The notes beneath the pieces are model-generated. The model was not told where the DNA came from. It saw nothing but the letters and a program-made list of their open reading frames with translations, and did not search any database. A DNA stretch of 64,000 nt, taken from positions 372,001-436,000 of the forward strand of contig NZ_BNGS01000003.1 in assembly GCF_014905555.1 (NCBI RefSeq). Reading direction: 5' to 3'. The translations under genes were made by a program, and so were the position numbers. Origin of the DNA: Streptomyces sp. Y2F8-2. GTDB taxonomy: Bacteria; Actinomycetota; Actinomycetes; Streptomycetales; Streptomycetaceae. This document shows, in pieces, positions 43,759 through 51,941 of this stretch (position 1 is the stretch's first letter; each line of letters begins with the position of its first letter).

Positions 43759-45320
43759 CGTGCACTCTCCTCGGTGCCGTTCCCGTTCCGCGTCTCCTGC
43801 TCGATCAGCGGTGACGCGTCGCGCAGCAGGCGCAGCGTGAACACCGCCCCGCCCTCCGGGGAGTTGGCGGCACCGATGCTGCCGCCGTGGATGTGCGCGT
43901 TCTCCTGCGCGATGGACAGACCGAGGCCGCTGCCCTCGGAGCGCGGGCGGGAGGCGCTCGCCTTGTAGAAGCGGTCGAAGACATGCGGCAGGACGTCCTC
44001 GGGGATGCCGGGGCCGTGGTCCCGCACCCGGATGACCAGCTCCTCGCCCTCCTCGCGCACCGAGACCCGTACCGGCGAACCCCCGTGCTTGAGGGCGTTG
44101 CCGATCAGGTTCGCGAGGATCACGTCGAGGCGGCGCGGGTCCAGGCGGGCCATGATGCCGCGCTCGGCATCGAGCTCGACGGCGTCCAGCCAGGCGCGGG
44201 CGTCGATGCACGCGGTGATCTGGTCGGCGATGTCCACGTCGTCCAGGACCAGCCGGGCCGTGCCCGCGTCGAAGCGGGTGACCTCCATCAGGTTCTCGAC
44301 GAGGTCGCCGAGCCGCCGGGTCTCGCTGACCACCAGCCGCACGGCCGGCTCGATCATCGGGTCCACGCTGCCGGTCTCCGCGTCCAGCTCCTCCTCCAGC
44401 ACCTCCGTGACGGCCGTGATCGCCGTCAGCGGCGTCCGCAGCTCGTGGGACATGTCGGCGACGAAGCGGCGGGATGCCTCCTCGCGGGCGCTCATGTCCG
44501 CGACCGTCTTCTCCAGGGACTCCGCGGCGCGGTTGAACGTCCGTGACAGCTCGGCCAGCTCGTCCGTGCCGGACACCCGCAGCCGGGTGTCCAGCTTGCC
44601 CTCGCCCAGGCGCCGGGCGGCGATGCCGAGGCGGTGCACCGGCTTCAGCACGGTCGTGGCGGCGGCCTGGGCGAGCAGCGCCGAGCCGATCAACGCGAGA
44701 CCGGTGGCGATACCGAGCGACCAGGCGAGCGAGTCGAGGTCCTTGGCCTCCGGCTCCAGGGACTTGAGCATGTAGCCGGTCGTACCGCCGCCGATCACCT
44801 TGGCGCCGCCCACCAGGTACGGCTTGCCGCCCTCCACGATCCGCTGCCAGTACAGGTGGTGGGCGTACTTGTTGGTGGAGGACACCTTCTGCTGCTTGTC
44901 GACGGCCTTCCGCAGCGACGCGGGCACGTCCTCCAGCGTGAAGGAGTCCAGGTCGGAGTTGCCGACGACCGTCTTCCCGCGCTCGTCCCGCGCGATCAGC
45001 AGCACACTGAAGCGCTGGCTGCTGTTCGCCATCTGACCGGCGGTGCGCTGCAGTTCGTCCTGTGTCGGGTGCGGCGGCAGCGAACTCGCGTGGTTCTGCA
45101 TCTCCTGCTGGAAGTCGCGCAGCACCGCGTCCTGGGCGCGGGTGAGCACGGCCTCCCGGTTCAGCCAGTACGCGATGCCGGACGCCGACACCGCGGCGGT
45201 CAGCGCGACGAGCCCGAACACCACGACCAGGCGCAGCCGCAGACTTGTGAAGCGCAGACGGGACTGTACGGTCCTGCGAGCCGCGGCCCAGCCGCGGATT
45301 CCCCCTGGCGAATCGGTCAC
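43755..45320 (-). CDS. afsQ2: Sensor histidine kinase AfsQ2
   Basis: A 521-residue membrane histidine kinase, partner of AfsQ1. Two membrane helices (about 28-50 and 178-200) frame an extracellular sensor domain; a HAMP domain follows (TVLKPVHRLGIAARRLGEGKLDTRL). The phosphorylated His is in VADMSHELRTPL. The ATPase domain has NLIGNALKHGG (N box), DHGPGIPEDV (G1), FDRFYKASASRPRSEGSGLGLSIAQE (F and G2). GTG at 45320 overlaps the afsQ1 stop by four bases. In S. coelicolor this pair responds to nitrogen-type nutrient signals and affects antibiotic production. Confidence 0.93.
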   Translation of the reverse strand: MTDSPGGIRGWAAARRTVQSRLRFTSLRLRLVVVFGLVALTAAVSASGIAYWLNREAVLTRAQDAVLRDFQQEMQNHASSLPPHPTQDELQRTAGQMANSSQRFSVLLIARDERGKTVVGNSDLDSFTLEDVPASLRKAVDKQQKVSSTNKYAHHLYWQRIVEGGKPYLVGGAKVIGGGTTGYMLKSLEPEAKDLDSLAWSLGIATGLALIGSALLAQAAATTVLKPVHRLGIAARRLGEGKLDTRLRVSGTDELAELSRTFNRAAESLEKTVADMSAREEASRRFVADMSHELRTPLTAITAVTEVLEEELDAETGSVDPMIEPAVRLVVSETRRLGDLVENLMEVTRFDAGTARLVLDDVDIADQITACIDARAWLDAVELDAERGIMARLDPRRLDVILANLIGNALKHGGSPVRVSVREEGEELVIRVRDHGPGIPEDVLPHVFDRFYKASASRPRSEGSGLGLSIAQENAHIHGGSIGAANSPEGGAVFTLRLLRDASPLIEQETRNGNGTEESAR

Positions 45321-45994
45321 TGAGGGGCGTCCAGCCGGTATCCGACCCCACGGACCGTACGAATGAGCGTGGGCGAGGACGGTACGTCCTCCACCTTGGC
45401 GCGCAGCCGCTGCACACACGCGTCGACCAGCCGCGAGTCGCCCAGGTAGTCGTGCTCCCACACCAGCCGCAGCAACTGCTGCCGGGACAGCGCCTGTCCG
45501 GGCCGCCGGCTCAGCTCCAGGAGCAGCCGCAGCTCGGTCGGCGTCAGTTGCAGGTCCTGGCCGTTCTTGGTGACGGTCATCGCGGCCCGGTCGATGACCA
45601 GGTTGCCGAAGGCCGCCGAATCGCTGGCCTCGCGCTCGCCGCGGCGCAGCACGGCCCGGATCCGGGCGTCCAGCACCCGCCCCTGCACGGGCTTGACGAC
45701 ATAGTCGTCGGCGCCGGACTCCAACCCGACCACGACGTCGATGTCGTCGCTGCGCGCGGTCAGCAGGATGATCGGCAGCTGGTCGGTGCGCCGGATGCGC
45801 CGGCACACCTCGAACCCGTCGATGCCGGGCAGCATCACGTCCAGCACGATCAGGTCCGGCCGCTGCTCGCGCAGCAGCTTCAGACCGTCCTCGCCGGTGG
45901 CAGCGGTGGCCACACGGTGCCCCTGGCGCGTCAGAGAGAGCTCCAGGGCCGTTCGGATGGCGTCGTCGTCCTCGATCAGCAACAGGGAAGGCAC
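45317..45994 (-). CDS. afsQ1: Response regulator AfsQ1
   Basis: A 225-residue OmpR/PhoB-type response regulator. The receiver domain has the acidic pair in IEDDDA, the phosphorylation site D52 (LIVLDVMLPG), and the conserved Thr and Lys (LLTARSD, YVVKPV). The winged-helix domain covers LQLTPTELRLLLELSRRPGQALSR to TLIRTVRGVGYRL. The GTG at 45994 gives the published length and D52 numbering; an ATG nine bases earlier (46003) is also possible. Divergent from sigQ, with an AfsQ1 box in between, so it probably controls sigQ and itself. In S. coelicolor it influences antibiotics and nitrogen metabolism. Confidence 0.94.
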   Translation of the reverse strand: MPSLLLIEDDDAIRTALELSLTRQGHRVATAATGEDGLKLLREQRPDLIVLDVMLPGIDGFEVCRRIRRTDQLPIILLTARSDDIDVVVGLESGADDYVVKPVQGRVLDARIRAVLRRGEREASDSAAFGNLVIDRAAMTVTKNGQDLQLTPTELRLLLELSRRPGQALSRQQLLRLVWEHDYLGDSRLVDACVQRLRAKVEDVPSSPTLIRTVRGVGYRLDAPQ

Positions 45995-46145
45995 GGGGGT
46001 CATTCTGGCCCATGCCGTGGCCGTCTTTCGACTGTCGGGCTGCTCCGGCCCCTCCCGCACGGCAGGGCGCCACTGCCCGCAACGCCTGCGTAGCCGTATC
46101 GCTCCCCTCTGTGAGCGGGCTGTGGCATGGCTCCGGCCGACCCCT

Positions 46146-46161
46146 GTGACAGCTCTGTGAC
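46146..46161. promoter_or_regulatory. AfsQ1 box between afsQ1 and sigQ
   Basis: GTGAC-AGCTCT-GTGAC, an exact match to the known AfsQ1 consensus GTnAC-N6-GTnAC. It lies 97 bases before the sigQ start and about 150 bases before afsQ1 on the other strand. Confidence 0.85.
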
Positions 46162-46257
46162 AGTCGACGGACACGGCCATGAACTGGCCCGGGCAAGCTC
46201 TTCGGCACAGGCAAGGAAGCGAGCCGACGACCGGGACTCCACGACGGGGGGCGCGAG

Positions 46258-47031
46258 ATGAACACGCTGCAGGGCACAAGCACCAGCGCAGTGGTCACGC
46301 GTCTGCACGACGTGACCCGGGGCGAGAAGTCCGGAGCGGATGGGGGTACCTCCCTGCTCGAGCGTAGTCGAGAGCTTGGGGGAGGACGGGGGTGCGCTCG
46401 CGGCACCGGGCGTCAGCACACCGGGTTCATGACGGTGGTTGACGCTCACACGGGGGAAGCTCACGGGGGAGCCGCGTACGGGGAGGACTCGGGGGAGCGT
46501 CGCTCTGCGACGGAGGCGGAGTTCACCGCCTACGTCGAGGAGCGCCGCGCCTCCCTGTACGCCACCGCCTACCACCTGACCGGCGACCGCTTCGAGGCCG
46601 AGGACCTGCTGCAGAGCGCCCTGTTCTCGACCTACCGGGCGTGGGACCGGATCAGCGACAAGGCCGCCGTGGGGGGCTACCTGCGGCGCACGATGACCAA
46701 CCTGCACATCAGCGCGTGGCGCCGCCGCAAGCTGAACGAGTACCCGACCGAGGAGCTGCCGGAGACGCCCGGCGACACGGACGCGATGCGCGGTACGGAG
46801 CTGCGCGCCGTCCTGTGGCAGGCGCTCGCCCGGCTGCCGGAACTCCAGCGCACCATGCTGGTCCTGCGCTACTACGAGGGCCGCACGGACCCGGAGATCG
46901 CGGAGATCCTCGACATCAGTGTGGGCACGGTGAAGTCGAGCATCTGGCGGTCGCTCCGCCGGCTGCGCGAGGACGAGGTCCTCAGCTTCGGCCGTGACCA
47001 GGAGGAGTCCTTCGGCGAGCTCGTCGCCTGA
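46258..47031 (+). CDS. sigQ: ECF sigma factor SigQ
   Basis: A 257-residue SigE-type ECF sigma factor, divergent from afsQ1 and a known AfsQ1 target in S. coelicolor. Region 2: EFTAYVEERRASLYATAYHLTGDRFEAEDLLQSALFSTYRAWDRI, then YLRRTMTNLHISAWRRRK. Region 4: LARLPELQRTMLVLRYYEGRTDPEIAEILDISVGTVKSSIWRSLRRLRED. The first 80 residues lie outside the sigma fold and include a translated dispersed palindromic repeat (46342-46384). The ATG at 46258 is taken as start, but ATG at 46429 would remove the repeat-containing part and still leave the whole sigma core. Confidence 0.9.
   Translation: MNTLQGTSTSAVVTRLHDVTRGEKSGADGGTSLLERSRELGGGRGCARGTGRQHTGFMTVVDAHTGEAHGGAAYGEDSGERRSATEAEFTAYVEERRASLYATAYHLTGDRFEAEDLLQSALFSTYRAWDRISDKAAVGGYLRRTMTNLHISAWRRRKLNEYPTEELPETPGDTDAMRGTELRAVLWQALARLPELQRTMLVLRYYEGRTDPEIAEILDISVGTVKSSIWRSLRRLREDEVLSFGRDQEESFGELVA
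46342..46384. repeat. Dispersed palindromic repeat in sigQ 5' part
   Basis: The reverse complement contains CCCCAAGCTCTCGACT, then A, then CGCTCGAG, matching 12526-12550 with one mismatch. It lies between the sigQ ATG used here and the internal ATG at 46429. Confidence 0.8.
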
Positions 47032-47109
47032 GGGACGGGGGGACACGGGGGAACGGGGGAGCGGTACCGGGGGAAACCGCGGGGGGAACACGGGGGAGCA
47101 AGAGGGAGC

Positions 47110-47142
47110 GGGACTGGAGGGCCGGGGGGTCCAACCAGTCCC
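47110..47142 (+). terminator. terminator hairpin after sigQ
   Basis: An 8-bp stem (47110-47117 GGGACTGG with 47135-47142) and a 17-base loop, followed by the T-rich GTTTCTTGTTTCC. Confidence 0.75.
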
Positions 47143-47190
47143 GTTTCTTGTTTCCCGTGCTCGTTTCCGTGCGGTCCTCGGGTGGACGGG

Positions 47191-47826
47191 CTACGCCGCC
47201 GTACCCACCGACGCCCGCCGTCCCGCGGCCGCCGCGGCCAGACGGCTCAGTGCCTCGTCCCGGTCGCAGGCGTACGCGCCGAGCGCCGTCTGCCGGGCCA
47301 CGATCGACCGCTCGGCGCGCATCAGCCGCCAGCCGCGGCGCAGCAGGAACGGCACCGACTTGCGGCCCTCCCTCAGGTCGCGCAGGAAGCGGCGGCGGAA
47401 CGTGGTGAGGGGTCCCCGGGTCAGGCACAGCGCGTCCGCGAGCACCCCGAGCTCCCGGCAGCGCTCTATGACCTCGGCGGCGAAGACGCCCTCCGCGATG
47501 ACCACCGGAGCACGGTCGATGTCCAGAGTCTCCTCGCCCGTACGCGCGCTCAGGGCGATGTCGTACACCGGCACGGTCGTACGGCCCGTGGCGCACAGTT
47601 CGGCGATGGCCGCGACCGCGACGTCCGCGTCCCACGACTGCGGATGGTCCCAGTCGATGTCCGAACTCCCCTCCACCAGGGGCAGTGTGGGGTCGTCACC
47701 CTCCTTGTAGAAGTCGTCGAGCCGCAGCACGGGCAGGCCCGAGCGGGCGGCGACGAGGGACTTGCCGGAGCCGGAGGGGCCGCACAGCAGCACGACGCGG
47801 GCGGGGACCGGGGGATGAAGACTCAC
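47191..47826 (-). CDS. Uridine kinase-like P-loop protein
   Basis: A 211-residue P-loop kinase of the uridine kinase/phosphoribulokinase superfamily. Walker A is GPSGSGKS (about 16-23); LRLDDFYKEGDDP and DIDWDHPQSWD are nucleoside-binding motifs like those of uridine/cytidine kinases; VIAEGVFAAEVI corresponds to the family Walker B strand; RFLRDLREGRKSVPFLLRRGW is the basic lid-like segment. The likely reaction is ATP-dependent phosphorylation of uridine or cytidine, which would fit the salvage genes around it. GTG at 47826 is preferred over the longer frame (to 47895). Substrate inferred from family. Confidence 0.8.
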   Translation of the reverse strand: MSLHPPVPARVVLLCGPSGSGKSLVAARSGLPVLRLDDFYKEGDDPTLPLVEGSSDIDWDHPQSWDADVAVAAIAELCATGRTTVPVYDIALSARTGEETLDIDRAPVVIAEGVFAAEVIERCRELGVLADALCLTRGPLTTFRRRFLRDLREGRKSVPFLLRRGWRLMRAERSIVARQTALGAYACDRDEALSRLAAAAAGRRASVGTAA

Positions 47827-47955
47827 GAGACACCAGTGTGACGCATTCCGTACACCCTGCGGACCCCGCGGGTCGACGTTTGGAGCGCAGATCACACCTC
47901 AACTACGCTGCGTGGCGACATCCTCACGTTTCGCAGCAAGAAGGTGGCAGCAGCC

Positions 47956-48381
47956 ATGGCACGACACGCCTCCCCCAAGTCCCCCACCGCCCAGCGCGCG
48001 CTCGTCGCTCTCGCGACCGCGGGCGTCGCCCTGGGGGCGGGCGCCGCCTCGGCGTCGGCGGCGGACGGCGGTCCGCTGGCCGACGTGATGCGGACCCGGC
48101 CCACGTCGCTCGGCAAGGTCGACCCGCAGGCAGGGGTGTCGGCACTGACGGGGACCGTGGGGTACGTCACCGGGCCCGTGCGGTATGCGGCCGGGCCGCT
48201 CGCGGGCCTGAAGCCCAACCCGCTCGCCGGCACGGGCGTCGACCCGCTCGACAACGGCGTCGCCACCCAACTCGCCGACTTCAAACCGCTGTCGTCCCGG
48301 TCCCTGACCCGGCCGGTGGCCGAGGCGGAGTCGCTCGGCGGTGTGCCGGTGGTCGGGCAGGTGGTCGGGGCGTTGCGCTGA
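47956..48381 (+). CDS. Small secreted protein
   Basis: A 141-residue exported protein. After a basic N-terminus, a signal peptide ends at ASASA before ADGG. The mature part, rich in Gly, Pro and Leu, contains GTVGYVTGPVRYAAGPLAGLKPNPL and no Cys. I do not recognise a domain. It resembles the small secreted protein at 41659 in length and composition, not clearly in sequence. AAGGTGG precedes the ATG at some distance. It ends at a strong hairpin shared with the converging dehydrogenase operon. Confidence 0.75.
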   Translation: MARHASPKSPTAQRALVALATAGVALGAGAASASAADGGPLADVMRTRPTSLGKVDPQAGVSALTGTVGYVTGPVRYAAGPLAGLKPNPLAGTGVDPLDNGVATQLADFKPLSSRSLTRPVAEAESLGGVPVVGQVVGALR

Positions 48382-48407
48382 CCGCTTCCCGACCGGCGGC
48401 CAACGAC

Positions 48408-48449
48408 GCAGAGCCGCGCTTCCCCGGACGGGGGAAAGCGCGGCTCTGC
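48408..48449. terminator. Bidirectional terminator hairpin
   Basis: GCAGAGCCGCGCTT-CCCC pairs with GGGG-AAAGCGCGGCTCTGC (one bulged base), about 18 bp of stem, between convergent genes. Confidence 0.85.
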
Positions 48450-48495
48450 CGTCTGTGGGCGGCGGGCGGTCCGTCGGCCGCCCCGCGGACCGGCG

Positions 48496-49395
48496 TCAGT
48501 ACGACGAACCGGACGCGCCCAGCGAACCCGTCGGGTGCCAGACCGTCTTCGTCTCCAGGAAGGCCGTCATGCGCTCGATGCCGGGCGTCTCGAAGTAATC
48601 CACAGACTGTGGACGAAGAACCCGCTTCAGGTTGTCCGCCGCCGCGATCTCCAGCTCCTTCGCCAGGACGTCGTCGGCACCGGCCAGGTCGATCGCGTTG
48701 ACGTCCTGGTGCGCGGCCAGCGGCGCGGCGATCTCCGCCGTCCGGCCGGACAGGACGTTCACGACACCACCCGGGACGTCGGAGGTGGCCAGCACCTCGC
48801 CCAGCGACAGGGCGGGCAGCGGGGCCTTCTCGGAGGCGACCACGATCGCCGTGTTGCCCGTGGCGATCACCGGGGCCACGACCGAGACGAGGCCGAGGAA
48901 GGACGACTCCTGCGGGGCCAGTACGGCGACCACGCCCGTCGGTTCGGGGGAGGAGAGGTTGAAGTACGGGCCCGCGACCGGGTTGGCACCGCCGATCACC
49001 TGGGCGATCTTGTCGGTCCAGCCCGCGTACCAGACCCAGCGGTCGATGGTCGCGTCCACGACCGCCGCCGCCTTCGACTTGGACAGTCCCTCCGCGTCGG
49101 CCACCTCGCGCACGAACTGGTCGCGCCGGCCCTCCAGCATCTCCGCGACGCGGTAGAGGACCTGGCCGCGGTTGTAGGCGGTCGCACCGGACCAGCCGCC
49201 GAACGCCTTGCGCGCGGCCACGACCGCGTCACGGGCGTCCTTGCGGGAGGAGAGGGGGGCGTTGGCCAGCCAGTTGCCCTTGGAGTCGGTCACCTCGTAC
49301 ACCCGGCCGCTCTCGGAACGCGGGAACTTCCCGCCGACGTACAGCTTGTAGGTCTTGAAGACGGTGAGCCGCTGCTGTTCGGACTTCTCAGACAT
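48496..49395 (-). CDS. Non-catalytic aldehyde dehydrogenase homologue
   Basis: A 299-residue protein of the aldehyde dehydrogenase superfamily that contains only the N-terminal coenzyme-binding part and a rearranged C-terminus. KLYVGGKFPRSESGRVYEV, DARDAVVAARKAFGGWSGATAYNRGQVLYR and GVVAVLAPQESSFLGLVSVVAPVIATGNTAIVVAS are aligned ALDH segments, but there is no catalytic Cys, no GxELGGK-type Glu segment, and IPWN is replaced by LAPQ. It overlaps the catalytic ALDH gene by eight bases. This looks like the second, inactive domain of ALDH16-type enzymes encoded as a separate protein. Role probably structural. Confidence 0.82.
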   Translation of the reverse strand: MSEKSEQQRLTVFKTYKLYVGGKFPRSESGRVYEVTDSKGNWLANAPLSSRKDARDAVVAARKAFGGWSGATAYNRGQVLYRVAEMLEGRRDQFVREVADAEGLSKSKAAAVVDATIDRWVWYAGWTDKIAQVIGGANPVAGPYFNLSSPEPTGVVAVLAPQESSFLGLVSVVAPVIATGNTAIVVASEKAPLPALSLGEVLATSDVPGGVVNVLSGRTAEIAAPLAAHQDVNAIDLAGADDVLAKELEIAAADNLKRVLRPQSVDYFETPGIERMTAFLETKTVWHPTGSLGASGSSY

Positions 49396-50851
49396 CGAGG
49401 TACGCCTCCAGGCCGTGGCGGCCGCCCTCGCGGCCGAAGCCCGACTCCTTGTAGCCGCCGAACGGCGAGGTCGGGTCGAACTTGTTGAACGTGTTGGACC
49501 AGACGACACCGGCGCGCAGCTTGTTCGCGACGGCCAGGATCCGGGAGCCCTTCTCCGTCCAGATGCCGGCGGACAGGCCGTACTGCGTGTTGTTCGCCTT
49601 GGCCACTGCCTCGTCCGGCGTGCGGAAGGTGAGGACGGAGAGCACCGGGCCGAAGATCTCGTCGCGGGCGATGGTGTGGGCCTGGGTGACGTTCGTGAAG
49701 AGGGTCGGGGCGAACCAGTAGCCGCTCTCCGGGATGTCGCAGGCAGGGGACCAGCGCTCGGCGCCCTCCGCCTCGCCCTGCTCGGCGAGCGCGGTGATCC
49801 GGGCCAGCTGCTCGGCGGAGTTGATCGCGCCGATGTCGGTGTTCTTGTCCAGCGGGTCGCCGAGGCGCAGCGTGGACAGGCGGCGCTTGAGGGAGTCCAG
49901 CAGCTCGTCCTGGACCGACTCCTGGACGAGGAGACGGGAGCCCGCGCAGCAGACCTGGCCCTGGTTGAAGAAGATGCCGTTCACGATGCCCTCGACGGCC
50001 TGGTCGATCGGGGCGTCGTCGAAGACGATGTTGGCGCCCTTGCCGCCCAGTTCGAGCGTGAGCTTCTTCTTCGTGCCCGCCACCGTGCGGGCGATCTCCT
50101 TGCCGACGGCCGTGGAGCCGGTGAAGGCGACCTTGTTCACGTCCGGGTGCGCGACGAGGGCGGCGCCGGTGTCGCCGTAGCCGGGGAGGATGTTGACGAC
50201 ACCCTTGGGCAGGCCTGCCTGGCGGCAGATGTCCGCGAAGAACAGGGCGGACAGCGGGGTCGTCTCCGCCGGCTTGAGGACGACCGTGTTGCCGGTGGCC
50301 AGCGCCGGGGCGATCTTCCACGCCAGCATGAGCAGGGGGAAGTTCCAGGGGATGACCTGGCCGGCGACGCCCAGCGGACGCGGGTTCGAGCCGCTGTGCC
50401 CGTTCGTCGTCCTCCGGCCGAACCCGGCGTACTCCAGCTTGTCGGCCCAGCCCGCGTAGTAGAAGAAGTGCGCGGCGACCAGGGGCAGGTCGGCGTCGCG
50501 GGTCTCCTTGATGGGCTTGCCGTTGTCCAGCGTCTCCAGGACCGCGAGCTCGCGGCTGCGCTCCTGGATGATGCGGGCGATGCGGAACAGGTACTTGGCG
50601 CGCTCGGAGCCGGGCAGCGCCGACCACTTCTCGAACGCCTTGCGGGCGGCCTTCACCGCTCGGTCGACGTCGGCCTCACCGGCCTGGGCGACCTCGGACA
50701 GCACCTCTTCCGTGCTGGGCGAGATCGTCTTGAAGACCTTGCCGTCGGCCGCCTCGGTGAACTCGCCGTCGATGAACAGGCCGTAGGAGGGGGCGATGTC
50801 GACGATCGAGCGGGACTCGGGCGCCGGTGCGTACTCGAATGCGGATGCCAT
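49388..50851 (-). CDS. Aldehyde dehydrogenase
   Basis: A 487-residue catalytic aldehyde dehydrogenase, NAD(P)-dependent. Motifs: GVAGQVIPWNFPLLM (Asn of the oxyanion hole), GNTVVLKPAETTP, the catalytic Glu in LTLELGGKGANIVF, the catalytic Cys in NQGQVCCAGSR, and EIFGPVLSVLTF. It lies five bases after deoC and overlaps the non-catalytic homologue that follows, so the three are one operon. The natural substrate is probably acetaldehyde released by DeoC, giving acetate. Complete length; start ATG at 50851. Confidence 0.93.
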   Translation of the reverse strand: MASAFEYAPAPESRSIVDIAPSYGLFIDGEFTEAADGKVFKTISPSTEEVLSEVAQAGEADVDRAVKAARKAFEKWSALPGSERAKYLFRIARIIQERSRELAVLETLDNGKPIKETRDADLPLVAAHFFYYAGWADKLEYAGFGRRTTNGHSGSNPRPLGVAGQVIPWNFPLLMLAWKIAPALATGNTVVLKPAETTPLSALFFADICRQAGLPKGVVNILPGYGDTGAALVAHPDVNKVAFTGSTAVGKEIARTVAGTKKKLTLELGGKGANIVFDDAPIDQAVEGIVNGIFFNQGQVCCAGSRLLVQESVQDELLDSLKRRLSTLRLGDPLDKNTDIGAINSAEQLARITALAEQGEAEGAERWSPACDIPESGYWFAPTLFTNVTQAHTIARDEIFGPVLSVLTFRTPDEAVAKANNTQYGLSAGIWTEKGSRILAVANKLRAGVVWSNTFNKFDPTSPFGGYKESGFGREGGRHGLEAYLDV

Positions 50852-50856
50852 GGTGA

Positions 50857-51816
50857 TCAGTCCACCGTCACGTAGTCGGGGCCGGAGTAGCGGCCGGTGG
50901 CCAGCTTCTGACGCTGCATCAGCAGATCGTTCAGCAGCGAGGAGGCGCCGAAGCGGAACCAGTGGTTGTCCAGCCAGTCCTCACCGACGGTCTCGTTGAC
51001 CAGGACGAGGAACTTGATCGCGTCCTTGCTGGTGCGGATGCCGCCGGCCGGCTTCACGCCGACCTGGACGCCGGTCTGCGCGCGGAAGTCGCGCACGGCC
51101 TCCAGCATGAGGAGGGTGTTGGCGGGCGTGGCGTTGACCGCGACCTTGCCCGTCGAGGTCTTGATGAAGTCGGCACCCGCCAGCATGCCGAGCCAGCTCG
51201 CGCGCCGGATGTTGTCGTACGTCGACAGCTCGCCGGTCTCGAAGATGACCTTCAGGCGGGCGGACGTCCCGCAGGCCTCCTTCACGGCGGTGATCTCGTC
51301 GTACACCTTCAGGTACCGGCCGGCGAGGAACGCCCCGCGGTCGATGACCATGTCGATCTCGTCGGCGCCCGCGGCGACGGCCTCACGCACGTCGGCCAGC
51401 TTCACGTCGAGGGCGGCACGGCCGGCCGGGAAGGCGGTGGCGACCGAGGCCACCTTCACGCCGGAGCCCGCGACGGCCTCCTTGGCGACGGCCACCATGT
51501 CGGGGTAGACGCAGACCGCCGCGGTCGACGGGGTCGTACGGTCCGTCGGGTCGGGGTGGACCGCCTTGGCGCCGAGCGCCCGGACCTTGCCCGGGGTGTC
51601 CGCGCCTTCCAGCGTCGTCAGGTCGACCATCGAGATGGCGAGGTCGATGGCGTACGCCTTCGCGGTGGTCTTGATGGATCGGGTGCCGAGCGAGGCGGCG
51701 CGCGCCTCGAGGCCGACCGCGTCGACGCCGGGCAGCCCGTGGAGGAAGCGGCGCAGCGTGCTGTCGGACGCGGTGACGTCCGACAGGGCGTGTGCTGTGG
51801 GTGCAGTGGTGGGCAT
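50857..51816 (-). CDS. deoC: Deoxyribose-phosphate aldolase
   Basis: A 319-residue DeoC-type class I aldolase that splits 2-deoxyribose 5-phosphate into glyceraldehyde 3-phosphate and acetaldehyde. AVCVYPDMVAVAKEAV, VASVATAFPAG, EIDMVIDRGAFL, VIFETGEL and ADFIKTSTGK carry the family motifs; the last contains the Schiff-base Lys, and GVKPAGGIRT follows. About 60 N-terminal residues precede the usual barrel, as in long actinobacterial DeoC proteins. ATG at 51816 is preferred: the regulon palindrome and a TATGCT -10 lie just upstream, and the longer frame would be translated across them. First gene of the ALDH operon. Confidence 0.95.
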   Translation of the reverse strand: MPTTAPTAHALSDVTASDSTLRRFLHGLPGVDAVGLEARAASLGTRSIKTTAKAYAIDLAISMVDLTTLEGADTPGKVRALGAKAVHPDPTDRTTPSTAAVCVYPDMVAVAKEAVAGSGVKVASVATAFPAGRAALDVKLADVREAVAAGADEIDMVIDRGAFLAGRYLKVYDEITAVKEACGTSARLKVIFETGELSTYDNIRRASWLGMLAGADFIKTSTGKVAVNATPANTLLMLEAVRDFRAQTGVQVGVKPAGGIRTSKDAIKFLVLVNETVGEDWLDNHWFRFGASSLLNDLLMQRQKLATGRYSGPDYVTVD

Positions 51817-51835
51817 GGTCACCAGCCGAGCATAT

Positions 51836-51847
51836 CTACGCGCGTAG
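51836..51847 (-). promoter_or_regulatory. Nucleoside-regulon palindrome, deoC operon
   Basis: CTACGCGCGTAG, exact, 19 bases from the deoC start. Read on the minus strand it is followed after one base by TATGCT (51834-51829), a good -10, so the message would have a leader of only a few bases. Confidence 0.8.
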
Positions 51848-51941
51848 CGGCTGTACACCCCCGTGTGCGCATCGCAACGCCGACGCGATGCCGCCGAGAC
51901 CGCCCACGACCGCGCCGGCCCCGTCGTGCAGAATCGGGACC

